This document shows, one piece after another, positions 1 to 10,088 of a stretch of DNA of 64,000 nt. Both the position numbers and the translations under genes were made by a program. Numbering within the stretch: the stretch's first letter is position 1; the number at the start of each line of letters is the position of its first letter. The stretch is from Sphingomonas hankookensis (GTDB taxonomy: Bacteria; Pseudomonadota; Alphaproteobacteria; Sphingomonadales; Sphingomonadaceae). The DNA is taken from contig NZ_CP117025.1 in NCBI RefSeq assembly GCF_028551275.1, forward strand, positions 2,472,001 to 2,536,000. Reading direction: 5' to 3'. The notes under the pieces are model-generated. The model did no database searches, was not told the DNA's origin, and saw only the letters and a program-made list of their open reading frames with translations.

Positions 1-317
1 TGCTTGATCGGCGGCAGATACTTCTTCGCATCGGTATGCGGCCCGAACTGGACGAAGCCGAACTCCGGTCCGACCTTCACGATGCGATAGAAGCTGACGC
101 CATCGAGCCGCTTCTGGTCGACATAGCGCAGGAAATTGGCCGCCGTGATCGGCGCGCGCTTCACCTCGACCTCGACGGTCAGGGTGCCGGCGGTGGTAAC
201 GATCGCGACGCGCGGCAGCGGCGGTTCGGCGCCCGGTTGCGGCGCCGGCGTCTGTGCCAACGCCGGCCCGGCCCAAGCCAGCACCACCAGCAGCGCGCGC
301 CTCGTCGTCTGCATCAT
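1..317 (-). CDS. Cyclophilin-type peptidyl-prolyl isomerase, exported (3' part missing)
   Basis: The reading frame runs off the left edge, so only about 105 N-terminal residues are present. It starts with a short basic stretch and a hydrophobic segment ending in PALA-QTP, a likely Sec signal peptide, so the product should be periplasmic. The following strand [19 protein letters not shown], then AANFLRYVD and GVSFYRIV, is the start of a cyclophilin fold. The usual DFVIQGGD segment is replaced by EFGFVQFGP, which is diverged, so isomerase activity is not certain. The start ATG (317) overlaps the gatB stop as ATGA, and a second ATG at 314 is possible. It is probably cotranscribed with gatCAB. 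Confidence 0.8.
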   Translation of the reverse strand, partial: MMQTTRRALLVVLAWAGPALAQTPAPQPGAEPPLPRVAIVTTAGTLTVEVEVKRAPITAANFLRYVDQKRLDGVSFYRIVKVGPEFGFVQFGPHTDAKKYLPPIK

Positions 318-1792
318 CCCAGCGCCTTCTTCAGCAGGTCGTTGACGACGCCGGGATTGGCCTTCCCGCCCATCGCCTTCATCGTCTGCCCGACGAAGAA
401 GCCGAACAGCTTGTCCTTGCCGCCGCGATAGTCGGCGACCTTGTCGGCGTTCTTTTCCATGACCGCGGCGATCACCGCCTCGATCGCGCCGGTGTCGCTG
501 GTCTGCTTGAGCCCGCGTTCCTCGACGATCGCATTCGCCCCCTGCCCGGTTTCGAGCATGATCTCGAACACCTGCTTCGACAGCGTACCCGACAGCGTAC
601 CGTCGGCCACCAGCTTGAGCAGTTCCGCGCCCTGCGCCGGCGACACCGGGCTGTCGCCGATGCCCTTGCCCAGCCGATTGAGCGCGCCATACAGGTCAGA
701 AATCAACCAGTTGGCGGCCGACTTTGCCGGCACGTCCGAACCGCCTTCGGCCAGCAGCGCCTCGAACCAGCGCGCCGTTTCGACCTCGGCGGTCAGCACC
801 GCGGCATTATACGCCGACAGGCCGAGCTCGCTCTCATAGCGCTTGCGCTTGGCATCGGGCAGCTCGGGGAGCGACGCACGACATTCCTCGAGAAACGCAT
901 CGTCCAGTTCGAGCGGCAGCAGATCGGGATCGGGGAAGTAGCGATAGTCGTGCGCGTCTTCCTTCGACCGCATCGACCGGGTCACGCCCTTGTCGGGATC
1001 GAACAGGCGCGTTTCCTGCACGATGCGGCCGCCATCCTCCAACACCGCCACCTGCCGGTTCGCTTCATATTCGATCGCGGCCATGACGAAGCGTACCGAG
1101 TTGACGTTCTTCGTCTCGGTCCGCGTGCCGAATTCCTCGCCCGGACGGCGGACCGACACGTTGACGTCGGCGCGCATCGACCCCTGGTCCATATTGCCGT
1201 CGCACGACCCGACATAGCGGAGAATCGTGCGCAGCTTCGACAAATAAGCGCCTGCTTCGGCAGGCGAACGCATGTCCGGCCGGCTGACGATCTCCATCAG
1301 CGCCACGCCCGATCGGTTCAGGTCGACATAGGACCGCGTCGGATGCTGGTCGTGCATCAGCTTGCCGGCATCCTGCTCGACATGGATGCGCTCGACGCCG
1401 ATCGCCTTGGGCACGCTATTCGGGTCTTTCTCGTCCAGCACGATCTCGACCACGCCTTCGCCGACCAACGGATGATAGAGCTGGCTGATCTGATAGCCCT
1501 GCGGCAGATCGGCGTAGAAATAATTCTTGCGGTCGAAGCGCGACCATTTGTTGATGACCGCATCGATCGCCATGCCGGTCCGCACCGCCTGCCGGATGCA
1601 TTCGCGGTTCGGGGTCGGCAGCATGCCGGGCATCGCCGCGTCGACAAGGCTTACCTGCGTATTCGGCTCGGCACCGAAGGCGGTCGCCGCGCCGGAGAAC
1701 AGCTTCGCGTTCGACGTGACCTGCGCATGGACTTCGAGGCCGATCACGACCTCCCAGTCGCCGGTGGCACCACGGATGCGGTAATCGCTCAT
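314..1792 (-). CDS. gatB: Asp/Glu-tRNA(Asn/Gln) amidotransferase subunit B
   Basis: The 492-residue product is the tRNA-binding kinase subunit of GatCAB. This cytoplasmic complex converts Glu-tRNA(Gln) or Asp-tRNA(Asn) to the amide form using ammonia delivered from GatA. The N-terminus [13 protein letters not shown] and the segment [17 protein letters not shown] are hallmark GatB signatures, and the C-terminal helical YqeY-like tail is complete. The length is normal for the family. The start at 1792 (MSDYRI) was chosen because homology begins there; an in-frame ATG at 1807 is possible. It is the last Gat gene of the operon, separated from gatA by a 58-codon ORF, and it overlaps the downstream cyclophilin gene by 4 bp. 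Confidence 0.97.
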   Translation of the reverse strand: MSDYRIRGATGDWEVVIGLEVHAQVTSNAKLFSGAATAFGAEPNTQVSLVDAAMPGMLPTPNRECIRQAVRTGMAIDAVINKWSRFDRKNYFYADLPQGYQISQLYHPLVGEGVVEIVLDEKDPNSVPKAIGVERIHVEQDAGKLMHDQHPTRSYVDLNRSGVALMEIVSRPDMRSPAEAGAYLSKLRTILRYVGSCDGNMDQGSMRADVNVSVRRPGEEFGTRTETKNVNSVRFVMAAIEYEANRQVAVLEDGGRIVQETRLFDPDKGVTRSMRSKEDAHDYRYFPDPDLLPLELDDAFLEECRASLPELPDAKRKRYESELGLSAYNAAVLTAEVETARWFEALLAEGGSDVPAKSAANWLISDLYGALNRLGKGIGDSPVSPAQGAELLKLVADGTLSGTLSKQVFEIMLETGQGANAIVEERGLKQTSDTGAIEAVIAAVMEKNADKVADYRGGKDKLFGFFVGQTMKAMGGKANPGVVNDLLKKALG

Positions 1793-1793
1793 G

Positions 1794-1970
1794 TCATCGC
1801 TCTTCATACGGGCCGGTCGGCGGCCGCTGTTCCATTTCGCTCCTCGGGACCGGTGTCGGCCCGTCGGAGATCGTGTGCTTCGTCTTCGACTTCCCATCGG
1901 GGATCAGATCGATGGCAGTTTCCACCACCGCTCCGATCGCCTCGATCAGCAGTTCGACAACTACCACCAT
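1794..1970 (-). CDS. Small hypothetical protein between gatA and gatB
   Basis: A 58-residue reading frame starts inside the last codons of gatA (the ATG at 1970 overlaps the TGG-TGG-TAG end) and stops 1 base before the gatB start at 1792. The predicted peptide begins with a hydrophobic, acidic helix ([20 protein letters not shown]) followed by a polar, proline-rich tail. The exact filling of the gap between two tightly coupled genes, and the start overlapping the gatA stop, support real translation by coupling. No family is recognised. It could be a small membrane-associated helix protein or a spacer ORF that keeps ribosomes moving to gatB. Confidence 0.55.
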   Translation of the reverse strand: MVVVVELLIEAIGAVVETAIDLIPDGKSKTKHTISDGPTPVPRSEMEQRPPTGPYEER

Positions 1971-3442
1971 TTGTCCGCACGGGCGACGAAGCCGGCGCGC
2001 TGCTCGATCGCAAGGCCTGCGTTCAGCACGCCCTGTTCGTCCAGTGGCTTGCCGATGATCTGCAACCCCAGCGGCAGTCCGTCCTTGTCGACGCCGCCCG
2101 GCACGCTCATCGCCGGCAGGCCTGCCAGCGACGACGGCACGGTGAAGACGTCGTTCAGATACATCGCGATCGGATCGGCGCTCTTTTCCCCCAGCGCGAA
2201 CGCCGCCGATGGCGCGGTCGGGGTCAGTAGCACGTCGCACTGTTCCCACGCCTGTTCGAAATCGCGCGCGATCAGCGTCCGCACCTTCTGCGCCTGCGTG
2301 TAGTAGGCGTCGTAGAAGCCAGCCGAGAGCACATAGGTGCCGATCATGATCCGGCGCTTCACCTCGTCGCCGAAACCGGCGGCGCGGGTGGCGGCGTACA
2401 TGTCCTGCAGGCCGGCGCCATCAGGCAGCACGCGTTGACCGAACCGCACACCGTCATAGCGGGCAAGGTTCGACGACGCTTCGGCCGGCGCGATGATGTA
2501 ATAGGCCGGCAGCGCATATTTGGTGTGCGGCAGCGAGACCTCGACGATCTCCGCCCCCGCATCCTTCAGCCATTCGATGCCCTGCTGCCACAGCGCCTCG
2601 ATCTCCGCCGGCATGCCATCGACGCGATATTCCTTGGGGATGCCGACCCGCTTGCCGCGCAGGTCGGCGTTCAGCCCCGCTTCCCACGCCGGCACGGGCA
2701 GGTCGAGCGAGGTCGAGTCCTTCGGATCGAACCCGGCCATCGCCTCCAGCATGATCGCACAGTCGCGGACGTCGCGCGCCATCGGCCCGGCCTGATCGAG
2801 CGAGGAGGCGAACGCGACGACGCCATAGCGCGAGCAGCGGCCATAGGTCGGCTTGATGCCCGTGATGCCGACGAACGCGGCGGGCTGGCGGATCGAACCG
2901 CCGGTATCGGTGCCGGTCGCCGCCGGGCACAGCCGCGCCGCGATCGCCGCGGATGACCCGCCCGACGATCCGCCCGGCGCCATCGGCGCGGTGTCGCCCG
3001 GACGCCGCCACGGCGAGATGACGTTGCCGAACGCGCTGGTTTCGTTGGACGATCCCATCGCGAACTGGTCGAGGTTCAGCTTGCCCAGCATCCCCGCCCC
3101 GGCATTCCACAAGTTACCGGAAACCGTCGATTCATACTGAGGCACGAAGCCTTTTAAGATACCACTTGCCGCCGTCGTCTCGACGCCCTGCGTGCAGAAC
3201 AAGTCCTTCATGCCGATCGGCACGCCGGCCAGCGGCTTGAGCGTCTCGCCAGCGGCGCGGGCATCGTCGGCCACCTTCGCGGCGGCACGGGCATGGTCGG
3301 GGGTTTCGACGAGAAAGGCGTTGAGCGGCTTCGCAGCGGCGACCGCGTCGATGAACGCGTCGGCGACATCGCGGGCGGAAAAATCGCCGCTGCGCACGCC
3401 GTCGCGGATCGCGGCGACGCCAAGGTCGGTCAGGTTCGACAC
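1961..3442 (-). CDS. gatA: Asp/Glu-tRNA(Asn/Gln) amidotransferase subunit A
   Basis: The 493-residue protein is the glutaminase subunit of GatCAB and belongs to the amidase-signature family. The Ser-cisSer-Lys triad is intact: Lys79 in GVPIGMKD, Ser159 in the GGSSGGS loop and Ser183 in GTDTGGS. It starts with GTG at 3442, whose first base is the last base of the gatC stop (TAGTG), which indicates translational coupling. The length matches the family. Together with gatC upstream and gatB downstream it gives the full transamidation pathway, so the organism probably charges tRNA(Gln), and perhaps tRNA(Asn), indirectly. Confidence 0.97.
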   Translation of the reverse strand: MSNLTDLGVAAIRDGVRSGDFSARDVADAFIDAVAAAKPLNAFLVETPDHARAAAKVADDARAAGETLKPLAGVPIGMKDLFCTQGVETTAASGILKGFVPQYESTVSGNLWNAGAGMLGKLNLDQFAMGSSNETSAFGNVISPWRRPGDTAPMAPGGSSGGSSAAIAARLCPAATGTDTGGSIRQPAAFVGITGIKPTYGRCSRYGVVAFASSLDQAGPMARDVRDCAIMLEAMAGFDPKDSTSLDLPVPAWEAGLNADLRGKRVGIPKEYRVDGMPAEIEALWQQGIEWLKDAGAEIVEVSLPHTKYALPAYYIIAPAEASSNLARYDGVRFGQRVLPDGAGLQDMYAATRAAGFGDEVKRRIMIGTYVLSAGFYDAYYTQAQKVRTLIARDFEQAWEQCDVLLTPTAPSAAFALGEKSADPIAMYLNDVFTVPSSLAGLPAMSVPGGVDKDGLPLGLQIIGKPLDEQGVLNAGLAIEQRAGFVARADKWW

Positions 3443-3729
3443 TATTCGATCACTTTCGGAACGGTGAAAAAGCCATGCTCGCCCTGCGGCGCATTGGCGA
3501 GTACCTTGTCGCGGACGTCGCCATCGGTCACGACATCGTCGCGCAGGCGCAGATGGTTGGGGATGACCGCGGTCATCGGCTCGACGCCCTGGGTATCGAC
3601 CTCGCCCAGTTGCTCGATCCAGCCGAGAATGTTGCCGAGTTCAGGTGCGAGCTTTTCGGCTTCGGCATCGGTGATCGCGATACGGGCAAGGCCGGCCACG
3701 CGTTTGACGGTTGCAGGTTCGACGGACAT
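3442..3729 (-). CDS. gatC: Asp/Glu-tRNA(Asn/Gln) amidotransferase subunit C
   Basis: The 95-residue protein is the small GatC belt that wraps around and stabilises the GatA-GatB complex. The N-terminal helix ([19 protein letters not shown]), the [11 protein letters not shown] helix and the VEPMTAVIP segment are typical. The C-terminus ends FFTVPKVIE, as expected for GatC. It is the first gene of the gatC-gatA-(small ORF)-gatB operon and overlaps gatA by one base. A hydrolase gene is divergent, leaving about 107 bp for promoters of both units. Confidence 0.95.
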   Translation of the reverse strand: MSVEPATVKRVAGLARIAITDAEAEKLAPELGNILGWIEQLGEVDTQGVEPMTAVIPNHLRLRDDVVTDGDVRDKVLANAPQGEHGFFTVPKVIE

Positions 3730-3836
3730 GGGAAGGGCGGCTAGCATCCCGGCACGCCCCCCACAAGCACCCGCAAAGCAGTTGCACCCGGCCGCGCCAT
3801 CCCGCATCGGTGCGCCGACTGACGGTGGAGTTCGGA

Positions 3837-4946
3837 TTGGCGCGCAAATTTCTGTACATTGTGGCGACGCTGATCGTCCTCGTCATCGCCGGCGCCGTAG
3901 CCTATCGCATGTTCGGCAACGACCTGCTGCGCCGCGCGCTGGTGCCGAGCGTTGCGTTCCGGACCGAACCGACCATTCCGTCGCGACTCTATGCCGACAA
4001 GACGATGTGGTTCGCACGGCCAGGGCTGACCAATACGCCGGTCGACTGGTTGCCGCCGGGGGTGCAGCCGACGCCGCCGGGCCGGGCCGAGATTTTCTTC
4101 ATCCACCCGACATCGTTCGTCGGCACCGACCGCTGGAATGCGGTGCTGGACGACGCCGAGACCAACGACCGCGCGCGCATCTTCCTGCGCGGGCAGGCCA
4201 GCGCCTTCACCGCCGCCGGACGCGTCTGGGCGCCGCGCTATCGCCAGGCGACCTTCGGCGCGTTCCTGACCAGCGAAGATGCGGCGGAACAGGCACTCGA
4301 CCTCGCCTATCACGACATCGAATCGGCGTTCGACCGGTTCGTCGAGGAAATCGATCCGAAGCGGCCGATCATCCTCGCCGGCCATAGCCAGGGCGGGCTG
4401 CACCTGACCCGGCTGCTGCGAGAAAAGGTCGCCGGCACGCTGCTCGCCCGACGGATCGTCGCGGCCTATGTCGTTGGCTGGCCGGTATCGAAGGTGACGG
4501 ATATCGTCGCGCTCGGCCTTCCCGAATGCACGACCGCCGATCAGGCCCGGTGCCTGCTGTCGTGGCAGAGCTTCGCCGAACCGGCCGATCCGTCGCTGAT
4601 CCTTGAACAATATGACGCATCGACCGGGTTCGACGGCCGCCCGCGAGCGAAAACGCCGATGGTCTGTACCAATCCGCTGACCGGCACCGCCGATGCGCAG
4701 GCGCCGGCCAGCGCCAATCTCGGCACGCTGATCCCGGATAAGTCGCTGCAGAACGCGACGATGACGCCGGGGCTGGTGCCCGCAGCCTGCGGGCCGCGCG
4801 GATTCCTGTCGATCGGTGACAACCCGCCCGACCTCGGCCCCTATGTGCTGCCGGGTAACAACTGGCACGTCTACGACTACAGCCTGTTCTGGGCGAATGT
4901 CCGCGCCGACGCGTTGCGCCGGCTCGCGGCGTGGAGGGTAAAATGA
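3837..4946 (+). CDS. DUF3089 family alpha/beta-hydrolase, membrane-anchored
   Basis: The 369-residue product has one N-terminal membrane segment ([19 protein letters not shown] and onward), followed by a large domain expected on the periplasmic side. The motif [12 protein letters not shown] is the nucleophile elbow of a lipase-like alpha/beta-hydrolase, with Ser in [15 protein letters not shown] upstream and the C-terminal [13 protein letters not shown] are typical of DUF3089 proteins. The start is a TTG at 3837, chosen because GGTGGAG lies 6 bases upstream; a GTG at 3825 would add four residues. The gene overlaps ruvX by 4 bp (ATGA). The substrate is unknown; an esterase or lipase role is inferred only from the fold. 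Confidence 0.8.
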   Translation: MARKFLYIVATLIVLVIAGAVAYRMFGNDLLRRALVPSVAFRTEPTIPSRLYADKTMWFARPGLTNTPVDWLPPGVQPTPPGRAEIFFIHPTSFVGTDRWNAVLDDAETNDRARIFLRGQASAFTAAGRVWAPRYRQATFGAFLTSEDAAEQALDLAYHDIESAFDRFVEEIDPKRPIILAGHSQGGLHLTRLLREKVAGTLLARRIVAAYVVGWPVSKVTDIVALGLPECTTADQARCLLSWQSFAEPADPSLILEQYDASTGFDGRPRAKTPMVCTNPLTGTADAQAPASANLGTLIPDKSLQNATMTPGLVPAACGPRGFLSIGDNPPDLGPYVLPGNNWHVYDYSLFWANVRADALRRLAAWRVK

Positions 4947-5413
4947 TTACCGAAGACCGCGCCGTCTTTCGCGACGCGCTGCCCGAAGGCGGTCGGCTGA
5001 TCGGGCTGGATGTCGGCACGAAAACGATCGGCACCGCGCTGTGCGATGCCGGGTGGAGCTTCGCCAGCCCGGCTATTTTGGTGAACCGAACCAAATTCAC
5101 CGCCGACAAGGCACAACTGGCCACGCTGATCCGCCAGCAATCGGTGCGCGGCATCGTCATCGGCCTGCCGCTCAACATGGACGGCAGCGATTCGCCGCGT
5201 ACACAGTCGGTCCGCGCCTTCGCCCGCAACCTCGACGATTTGAATCTGCCGATCTTTCTGTGGGACGAACGCTGGTCGACGGTCGCGGTCGAGCGGCAGA
5301 TGATCGCCGAGGACCTCAGCCGCGCAAAACGCGCGGAGCGGGTAGACAAGCTCGCCGCCGCCTACATCCTGCAAGGCGCGATCGACGCTCTGGTGAATGT
5401 CCCGCTAGCCTGA
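4943..5413 (+). CDS. ruvX: Putative pre-16S rRNA nuclease / Holliday junction resolvase-like YqgF
   Basis: The 156-residue RNase H-fold protein carries the YqgF/RuvX signatures: [12 protein letters not shown] near the N-terminus with the first catalytic Asp, [20 protein letters not shown] with the catalytic Glu, and [14 protein letters not shown] with the last Asp. In E. coli this family matures the 5' end of 16S rRNA; an older name reflects similarity to resolvases. The start at 4943 is supported by a strong GGAGGG sequence just upstream and the ATGA overlap with the preceding hydrolase gene. It lies upstream of pyrB, a common alphaproteobacterial arrangement. Confidence 0.92.
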   Translation: MITEDRAVFRDALPEGGRLIGLDVGTKTIGTALCDAGWSFASPAILVNRTKFTADKAQLATLIRQQSVRGIVIGLPLNMDGSDSPRTQSVRAFARNLDDLNLPIFLWDERWSTVAVERQMIAEDLSRAKRAERVDKLAAAYILQGAIDALVNVPLA

Positions 5414-5453
5414 GCTTGCAAGGGCGCGCGGCGCGGCCTAACCGGTCGCCTCG

Positions 5454-6443
5454 ATGCCTATTTCAGACCACCGCCCCGCCGCCATGATTGATGGCGGCGC
5501 CGTTTTCCCGCATCGGCACCTGACCGGGATCGAGGGATTGCAGCCCCATGAAATCCTGTTCCTGCTCGACGAGGCGGAGCAATGGATCGACGCCAATCGC
5601 AGCCGGGCACCCGGCGACCAGCGACTGAAGGGCGTGACGCAGATCAACGCCTTCTTCGAAAACAGCACCCGCACCCTTTTGTCTTTCGAGATCGCGGGTA
5701 AGCGGCTGGGCGCGGACGTGGTCAACATGCATGCCGGCCAGTCGAGCGTGAAGAAGGGCGAGACGCTGATCGACACCGCCGTCACGCTGAACGCGATGCG
5801 CGCGGACGTCATCGTCATCCGTCACAGTTCGTCCGGCGCCGTGCAGTTGATCGCCGACAAAGTCGACTGCCCGGTGCTGAACGCCGGTGACGGCTGGCAC
5901 GAACATCCGACGCAGGCGCTGCTCGACGCGTTGACCATCCGGCGCCGGCTGGGCGAAATCGCGCACAAGCGGGTCGTGATCTGCGGTGACATCCTCCACA
6001 GTCGCGTCGCGCGCTCCAACATCCTGGCGCTGACGACGCTGGCTGCCGAGGTGCGCGTCGTGGCGCCAGCCACGCTGATGCCGCACGCGATCGAATCGAT
6101 GGGCGTAACCCCGTTCACCGATTTCGATGCCGCACTCGAAGGTGCCGACGTGGTAATGATGCTGCGGTTGCAGAATGAGCGGATGAACGGAGGCTTCATC
6201 CCGTCGACCCGCGAATATCATCTGCGCTACGGCCTGACCCGCGAGCGGCTGAAACGCGCCGAACCGCATGCGATCGTGATGCATCCGGGGCCGATGAACC
6301 GGGGGATCGAGATTAACAGCGACGTCGCCGACGATTCCGAGCGGTCGACGATCACCGAGCAGGTGGAAATGGGCGTGGCGGTCCGCATGGCCTGTCTCGA
6401 CGTACTGACCCGGCGTAGCCGTGGCGTGGAGGGCTGGGCATGA
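5454..6443 (+). CDS. pyrB: Aspartate carbamoyltransferase catalytic subunit
   Basis: The 329-residue enzyme condenses carbamoyl phosphate and aspartate to carbamoyl aspartate in pyrimidine synthesis. The carbamoyl-phosphate loop [13 protein letters not shown], the downstream SSVKKGETL loop, the [14 protein letters not shown] active-site segment and the C-terminal HPGPMNRG are all intact. The length is slightly above the 305-320 typical of free catalytic chains. It overlaps the dihydroorotase-like gene by 4 bp (ATGA). No pyrI regulatory-chain gene is present, and pairing with an inactive PyrC homologue suggests the dodecameric PyrB-PyrX type holoenzyme known from pseudomonads. Confidence 0.97.
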   Translation: MPISDHRPAAMIDGGAVFPHRHLTGIEGLQPHEILFLLDEAEQWIDANRSRAPGDQRLKGVTQINAFFENSTRTLLSFEIAGKRLGADVVNMHAGQSSVKKGETLIDTAVTLNAMRADVIVIRHSSSGAVQLIADKVDCPVLNAGDGWHEHPTQALLDALTIRRRLGEIAHKRVVICGDILHSRVARSNILALTTLAAEVRVVAPATLMPHAIESMGVTPFTDFDAALEGADVVMMLRLQNERMNGGFIPSTREYHLRYGLTRERLKRAEPHAIVMHPGPMNRGIEINSDVADDSERSTITEQVEMGVAVRMACLDVLTRRSRGVEGWA

Positions 6444-7642
6444 GCAAGCAGTTCACTGGCGGCACGCTCGTCTGTCCGGTCGACGGGATCGCCGCGCGCG
6501 ACCTGCTGGTCGCCGGCGAGAACATCGTCGCCGATGCGAACGGTGCCGAGACGATCGACGTGTCGGGCAAGCTGATCGCGCCCGCCATCGTCGATCTGGG
6601 CGTATTCGGAATCGACACTGCCGCGTTTCGCGCCGGCGGCATCGTCCGCGTCGGGTTGATGCCGGATCAGGCGCCGGTGCTCGACGATCCGGGCATCGTC
6701 GCGCGCGCGGCCTATATGGGCAAGCCCGACCTGTGGATTCACCCGATCTCCGCCGCGACGCAGGGGCTGCGCGGGACGGACCTTGCCGAAATGGCGATCA
6801 ATGCCGAAGCGGGCGCGGGCGCGGTCGCGACCGGCCGGCGCTGGATCGGCGACAGCGGCGTCATGCGCAAGGTGCTGGCCTATGCCCGCGATTGCGGTCT
6901 GGTCGTCATCGCCCATGCCGAGGATGGCGGACTGGCCGGGGATGCGGTCGCCACCGCGGGTGAGACCGCGACGCGGCTCGGCCTGCCCGCGGCACCGGCG
7001 ATGGCCGAAGCGCTGGCGATCGCGCGTGACGTGATGCTGGCCGAGGAGACCGGCGCGCGGCTGCATTTCCGGCAGGTGACGACGGCGGCCGGGTTCGACC
7101 TGGTCCGCGCGGCCAAGCGGCGCGGGGTGCGGGTTACCTGCGGCATCACTCCGGCGCACCTCTATCTGTCCGACATCGCGATGAGCGATTTCCGCACCTT
7201 CGCCCACCTCTCCCCGCCCCTGCGCAGCGAGAGCGACCGGCAGGCGGCGGGCGCCGCGCTGGCCGATGGGACGATCGACGTGCTGTGTTCGGGCCATGAT
7301 CCGCGCGGACCGGAGGCAAAGCGCCTGCCCTTCGCCGATTCGGAGCCGGGCATGGCCGGTGCGGAGACTCTGTTGCCGCTGGGGCTCGGGCTGGTGCGCG
7401 ATGGACTGATCGGGCTCGACCGGTTGTTCGCCCTGTTGTCGTACAACCCCGCCAAGCTTCTGGGCCTCGACTCGGGCACGCTCGCCATCGGTGCGCCGGC
7501 GGACCTGATCGTCGTCGATCAGGATGCCCCGTGGCAGGTCCGTGCCGACGCATTGGCAGGCAAGGCCGCGAACACGCCGTTCGACGGCCTGCCGGTGCAG
7601 GGCCGCGCAGTACGCGTGATGAAAGGCGGCGCGTTCCTGTAA
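6440..7642 (+). CDS. pyrX: Dihydroorotase-like protein lacking metal ligands (probable non-catalytic PyrB partner)
   Basis: The 400-residue protein has the amidohydrolase fold of class I dihydroorotases, but its catalytic centre is degraded. Where active enzymes have Asp-x-His-x-His, it reads D52-L-G-V-F. The region that should carry the carboxylated lysine reads GAGAVATG. The second metal histidine, usually in a HVST-like motif, is replaced in HFRQVTT, and the catalytic Asp of the DHAP motif is changed in CSGHDPR. HAED and the ITPAHLYL segment remain. Such PyrC-prime proteins in Pseudomonas support assembly of PyrB. It is coupled to pyrB by a 4-bp overlap. An active pyrC should lie elsewhere in the genome. 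Confidence 0.85.
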   Translation: MSKQFTGGTLVCPVDGIAARDLLVAGENIVADANGAETIDVSGKLIAPAIVDLGVFGIDTAAFRAGGIVRVGLMPDQAPVLDDPGIVARAAYMGKPDLWIHPISAATQGLRGTDLAEMAINAEAGAGAVATGRRWIGDSGVMRKVLAYARDCGLVVIAHAEDGGLAGDAVATAGETATRLGLPAAPAMAEALAIARDVMLAEETGARLHFRQVTTAAGFDLVRAAKRRGVRVTCGITPAHLYLSDIAMSDFRTFAHLSPPLRSESDRQAAGAALADGTIDVLCSGHDPRGPEAKRLPFADSEPGMAGAETLLPLGLGLVRDGLIGLDRLFALLSYNPAKLLGLDSGTLAIGAPADLIVVDQDAPWQVRADALAGKAANTPFDGLPVQGRAVRVMKGGAFL

Positions 7643-7656
7643 CGGAACGCGCCGCC
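7625..7656. terminator. Bidirectional hairpin terminator enclosing the pyrX stop codon
   Basis: A perfect 13-bp inverted repeat (GGCGGCGCGTTCC at 7625-7637 and its complement at 7644-7656) has a 6-base loop that contains the TAA stop of the dihydroorotase-like gene. On the minus strand the hairpin is followed by a short TTTC tract. It lies between convergent genes and can serve both. The stem also encodes the last residues of the upstream protein. Confidence 0.7.
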
Positions 7657-7682
7657 TCCTCCTGGGAGAGGCTTGGAAAGGG

Positions 7683-8984
7683 TTAGCGCGAGGCCAGCCG
7701 CTCGGGGCGGGCCCAGCTGGCCAGCTGTTCGCCGGCATGGGTCCGCACGAAGCAGCGGTCGCCCTTGGCGCGTATGCTGCCGCACAGCGCCGTGGCGTCG
7801 TTGCGGGCAAGGCCACCGACCGACAGGCGGTAGAAGCTCGCCCCGCGAACGCTGGCCTGCATCCCCTGCGGCGCCAGCGCAGCGAGACGGGGGACGTTGC
7901 GGCTCATCCGCTTCCACGCGTTGCGCGCGACGCCGGCATTGTCGAATGCCCCCAGCTGCACATAATAGTTGCCGGTGGCCGTCGCGGGCGCGGAGGCCCG
8001 GACCGGTCGCGGCGTCGAGCGCGCTGCCATCCGAACCGGCTGCTCCTGCCGCCGATAGCTACCGGGCAGCGCCTGCACGATCTCGCGACGCGGGGCGAAG
8101 GTGATGGCCGGACGGGCGACCGCCGCGACCTGCACCGGTGCCGCGACGGCGGGCACGATCGGGGTATCGCCGACCGGCTCGACCGCGACGACTGCCGCCG
8201 GGACTTCGGGCACGGGATCGGCCTGCGCCAGCGCGACCGACGCCGCAGCCGCAGGTTCAACCAGTGCCAGCTGCACCGGCTGGCCCCGGTCCGGCGACGG
8301 CGTCACGCCCAGCAGCGCCGCAACCTGTTGCGCCGCATGTTCGGGCCGGGCGAATGCCGCCCATTCCATCAGCCGCTGATCGACCTGCGCCGGCGGCATA
8401 TCGACCGAGGCCACGGTGCGCGCATCGACCCAGCGCCCGTCGAGCGCGAGCGCCAGCGCCAGATTCTGCCGCACGGTCGCCGTCGCCGCCGGGTCGCGCG
8501 CCGCTTCGCTGAGCAACGCGATGCCGCCTGCCGGATCGCCCGCCAGTGCCAGCGCCAGGCCGCGATCGGCCGGCGAAATCCGCGCGGCATGGGCGGTCAG
8601 CGTCTCGCGCGCCGCGACCCATTCGCCGGTCGCCGTCTGCGCCAGCGCCAGATTGAGCGCGGCCTTCGCATCGGCGGGGTTGAGCGTCAGGACGTCGGTA
8701 AATGCCTGGGTGGCCGATGCGAACCGGCCGGCGGCCAGATAGGCGCGACCGAGCAACGCGCGATAAGCCGCATCGCGCGGCGCGAACGCCACCGCCTGTT
8801 CGGCGAAGGTGACCGCATCGGCCGCGCGACGCTTGGTCAACGCCTTGGTCGCCTTCACTGCGAACTTGCGTGCCGGGCCGTCCTCCGACGACGCGACCGC
8901 GATGGTGCCGCCGCCGACCAGCGCCAGCGATCCGCCCAGCATGGCCGTGGCGAGGCCGATCGATACCAGGAGATGCGTCTTCAT
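7683..8984 (-). CDS. Exported TPR-repeat protein with C-terminal SPOR domain
   Basis: The 433-residue product starts with a signal peptide (MKTHLLVSIGLATAMLGGS and onward). Residues about 40-200 are TPR-like helices (KALTKRRAADAVTFAEQAV, AYLAAGRFASATQAF, ALAQTATGEWVAARE). A long Ala/Pro/Val-rich linker follows. The last roughly 85 residues from NYYVQLGAFDNAGVARNAW to DRCFVRTHAGE form a SPOR domain, which binds denuded septal peptidoglycan. It is the last gene of a unit behind a ParA-like ATPase and a small protein, with an ATGA overlap. A role at the division site or cell envelope is inferred; no characterised orthologue is recognised. Confidence 0.85.
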   Translation of the reverse strand: MKTHLLVSIGLATAMLGGSLALVGGGTIAVASSEDGPARKFAVKATKALTKRRAADAVTFAEQAVAFAPRDAAYRALLGRAYLAAGRFASATQAFTDVLTLNPADAKAALNLALAQTATGEWVAARETLTAHAARISPADRGLALALAGDPAGGIALLSEAARDPAATATVRQNLALALALDGRWVDARTVASVDMPPAQVDQRLMEWAAFARPEHAAQQVAALLGVTPSPDRGQPVQLALVEPAAAASVALAQADPVPEVPAAVVAVEPVGDTPIVPAVAAPVQVAAVARPAITFAPRREIVQALPGSYRRQEQPVRMAARSTPRPVRASAPATATGNYYVQLGAFDNAGVARNAWKRMSRNVPRLAALAPQGMQASVRGASFYRLSVGGLARNDATALCGSIRAKGDRCFVRTHAGEQLASWARPERLASR

Positions 8985-9376
8985 GGCTTGCCCTTTGTTG
9001 CCCCATCGGGGGCGAGGCGCTGCACCAGCGCCGCGATGTCGGATGCCGACGGGAGGGAGCGATCGAGCGCATCGCGCACGAAGGCTTCCGGGGTAACGTT
9101 GCGCACCGTCGCCGCCAGCTTCAGCCGGAGCATCCGGTCGGGGTCGAGGTCGAGCATGATCGATTCGGTGGCCGGTGCGGGGGGTGTCGGCAGCGCGTGC
9201 AGCTTCGAACGCTCGCGCAGCACCGGAGGCAACGCCTCTCCCAGATCGTTCCAGCCCAGATCGTCGCCATCGCGGCTGTCCGGACCGGTGCCGTGCGGCC
9301 GCATGGCCGGGCGTGCCTCGCCCTTGCGCGCCAGCAGCGACGAGTTAATCTGGGCGGGGGGGCGCGGCGTCGTCAT
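8981..9376 (-). CDS. Conserved hypothetical protein between ParA-like and SPOR genes
   Basis: The 131-residue protein has a polar, presumably disordered N-terminal half and a helical C-terminal half. The segment LDLDPDRMLRLKLAATVRNV, followed by TPEAFVRDALDRSL, resembles a short strand plus two helices as in ribbon-helix-helix proteins, though the match is only by eye. It starts 4 bases after the ParA-like stop and overlaps the SPOR gene by ATGA, so the three are translated together. A GGGGCAGGGGTGAG stretch precedes its ATG. A role as a DNA-binding or adaptor partner of the ATPase is plausible but unproven. Confidence 0.7.
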   Translation of the reverse strand: MTTPRPPAQINSSLLARKGEARPAMRPHGTGPDSRDGDDLGWNDLGEALPPVLRERSKLHALPTPPAPATESIMLDLDPDRMLRLKLAATVRNVTPEAFVRDALDRSLPSASDIAALVQRLAPDGATKGKP

Positions 9377-9380
9377 CCGC

Positions 9381-10088
9381 TCACCCCTGCCCCCGCCGCC
9401 CGAACCCGCGGGCGGGTACGCGCATCGCGGTCGGCATCGTCGGCACGGCGAAGACCGTCCGGCGGAAATTCTTCTCTAAGCGATCCTGGATATAGAGCCA
9501 CAGGGCCTCAATCTCGGCGCTCGACTTCGATGCCGGATCGATCTCCATCACCGTACGGCCATCGACCATCGACGATGCGAAATCGACGCGGTGATGAATC
9601 GTCACCGGCGCGACCGTGCCGTGCTGCGACAGTGCCATCGTCGCTTCGGTCGTGATCCGCGCACCAGGCGTCGCAGCATTGACGACGAAGACCAGCGGCT
9701 TTCCCGCGCGGTCGCACAGGTCGACGGTTGCCCCCACCGCGCGCAGGTCGTGCGGGCTGGGCCTAGTCGGCACAACGATCAACTCGGCGACCGCAATCAC
9801 GCTCTGGATCGCCATGGTGATGGCGGGCGGTGTATCGATCACCGCCAGCTTGAACCCGTGCGACCGCAGCGTTTCGAGGTCGGCGGCAAGGCGCGCAACC
9901 ATGGTCTGCGCAAAGGCCGGTTCGTCGGTGACGCGTTCGTTCCACCATGCCGCCAGCGACCCCTGCGGATCGATGTCGATCATCACCACCGGCCCGGCGC
10001 CCGCGCGTTGGGCCTGCACGGCCAGATGCCCGGACAAGGTCGTCTTGCCCGAACCACCCTTTTGCGAAGCCACCGCCAATACGCGCAT
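9381..10088 (-). CDS. ParA/MinD-family P-loop ATPase (orphan)
   Basis: The 235-residue protein starts with a deviant Walker A motif, ASQKGGSGKTT, including the signature lysine of the ParA/MinD class. It continues with VVMIDIDPQGSLAAWW (Walker A-prime) and LAVIDTPPA (Walker B). The start at 10088 is chosen because the motif begins within ten residues and GGGGAGA lies upstream; a longer start would add ten unlikely residues. No parB or parS-like gene is adjacent, so this is not the chromosome partition pair. The following genes encode a small protein and a TPR-SPOR protein, suggesting a positioning system for an envelope or division component. It is divergent from a Sel1-SPOR gene. Confidence 0.9.
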   Translation of the reverse strand: MRVLAVASQKGGSGKTTLSGHLAVQAQRAGAGPVVMIDIDPQGSLAAWWNERVTDEPAFAQTMVARLAADLETLRSHGFKLAVIDTPPAITMAIQSVIAVAELIVVPTRPSPHDLRAVGATVDLCDRAGKPLVFVVNAATPGARITTEATMALSQHGTVAPVTIHHRVDFASSMVDGRTVMEIDPASKSSAEIEALWLYIQDRLEKNFRRTVFAVPTMPTAMRVPARGFGRRGQG

